Source: an uncultured Bacteroidia bacterium (GTDB lineage: Bacteria; Bacteroidota; Bacteroidia; Bacteroidales; UBA932). From it: 64,000 bases of DNA. The DNA is taken from NCBI GenBank assembly GCA_902779785.1, contig CACZDC010000001.1:62001-126000 (forward strand), written 5' to 3'. Positions 63,689 through 64,000 of the stretch are shown piece by piece (the stretch's first letter is position 1; every line of letters starts with the position of its first letter). The notes below the pieces were generated by a model. The model was not told the origin of the DNA. It did not search any database and saw nothing but the letters and a program-made list of their open reading frames with translations. Made by a program: the position numbers and the translations under genes.

Positions 63689-64000
63689 ATGAGACGATTC
63701 TTCATAGCTGCGATTCTGCTAGCCGGCCTCCAGATGAGTGCCGCGGCCCAGATTTTCACCCAGGGCTCCGACCCCGGCTATCTGAGGTGGATGCAGATGG
63801 AAACGTCTCATTACAAGCTTCTTTACCCTGTCGGCGCGGATTCTCTGGCAAGGGTTTACGGCCGTTACCTGGAGCAGTACCGTGAGCCGGTCGGAAAGTC
63901 TATAGGAATGGTCCCGGGTGAATTGCAATGGCTGAAAAAGACCCCCGTAGTCCTCCATACCCACAATGGCTATTCCAACGGGTCTATGTTCTCGGCGCCA
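63689..64000 (+). CDS. Secreted protein, 3' truncated by window edge
   Basis: The frame is open from ATG 63689 to the window end (104 codons). It has a signal peptide (MRRFFIAAILLAGLQMSAAAQ) and continues IFTQGSDPGYLRWMQMETSHYKLL, then a region with VVLHTHNGYSNGSMFSAP. This start resembles large Bacteroidales secreted proteins with a C-terminal TolB/WD40-like beta-propeller, as I recall them, but the diagnostic part is outside the window, so the family is only a guess. Confidence 0.6.
   Translation, partial: MRRFFIAAILLAGLQMSAAAQIFTQGSDPGYLRWMQMETSHYKLLYPVGADSLARVYGRYLEQYREPVGKSIGMVPGELQWLKKTPVVLHTHNGYSNGSMFSAP

Noticed and set aside
1..64000. tRNA, rRNA or CRISPR array
   Set aside because: All intergenic gaps were read; none shows cloverleaf-like segments or regularly spaced repeats.

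Overview
The window is chromosomal DNA from a member of the Bacteroidales (phylum Bacteroidota). The evidence is two SusC/SusD pairs, Bacteroidota-only families (DUF5012, PF12888 lipid-binding, BACON, DUF5689, fimbrillin-like, DUF6377), promoters of the TTTG/N19-21/TAnnTTTG type and a lack of Shine-Dalgarno sequences. The genus cannot be fixed from the sequence. No tRNA, rRNA, CRISPR array, phage gene or transposase was seen.

Layout. 1-2.3 kb: the 3' end of a thioester-reductase-type gene (probably the tail of an NRPS or ligase-reductase) and hflX. 2.7-8.6 kb: a four-gene SusC/SusD/DUF5012/lipid-binding operon, probably an oligopeptide importer, closed by a bidirectional terminator. 8.7-12.5 kb, minus strand: sdhB, sdhA and ruvB. 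12.5-12.7 kb: an AT-rich divergent intergenic region with a cluster of DnaA-box-like 9-mers. 12.7-23.2 kb, plus strand: mfd, then an envelope-biogenesis run (coaX, FadL-like OMP, TPR protein, lptC, ppiD) and ychF. 23.5-33.1 kb: an EEP-fold hydrolase, a low-molecular-weight tyrosine phosphatase, galK, a CpXC protein, a GT4 glycosyltransferase, a YfhO-family membrane protein and a FISUMP/Big_2 lipoprotein. 33.1-33.4 kb: non-coding debris built from a REP-like element, a copy of the galM tail and a copy of yfhO pieces. 58.9-64 kb: galM, thyA-dfrA, a sodium:solute symporter, a thioredoxin-like lipoprotein and the start of a large secreted protein.

The main accessory region is 33.4-58.9 kb. A membrane-spanning TPR/HTH regulator (DUF6377) is divergent from a tightly packed, overlapping plus-strand operon. 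The operon encodes three paralogous endonuclease/exonuclease/phosphatase (EEP) fold proteins, a SusC/SusD pair, several BACON, DUF5689, Big_2, fimbrillin-like and beta-helix lipoproteins, two tiny acidic-tailed proteins, a GH31 alpha-glycosidase, an organophosphate (GlpT/UhpT-type) transporter and an SGNH-GDPD fusion. Read together it looks like a system that takes apart a glycosylated, acylated phosphodiester polymer or lipid (for example teichoic acid, a glycerophospholipid or a GPI-type glycan) and imports the phosphorylated product. This substrate assignment is inference.

A second unusual theme is a dispersed mosaic repeat. A 53-bp palindrome-containing unit is inserted in the same reading frame in two unrelated proteins (EEP hydrolase at 24.4 kb, YfhO at 30.6 kb). 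Adjoining repeat modules recur at 33.15-33.23 kb and at the 3' end of galM (58.9 kb). A third is that at least seven genes have a -7 promoter element ending only 4-8 nt before the start codon, which implies leaderless mRNAs.
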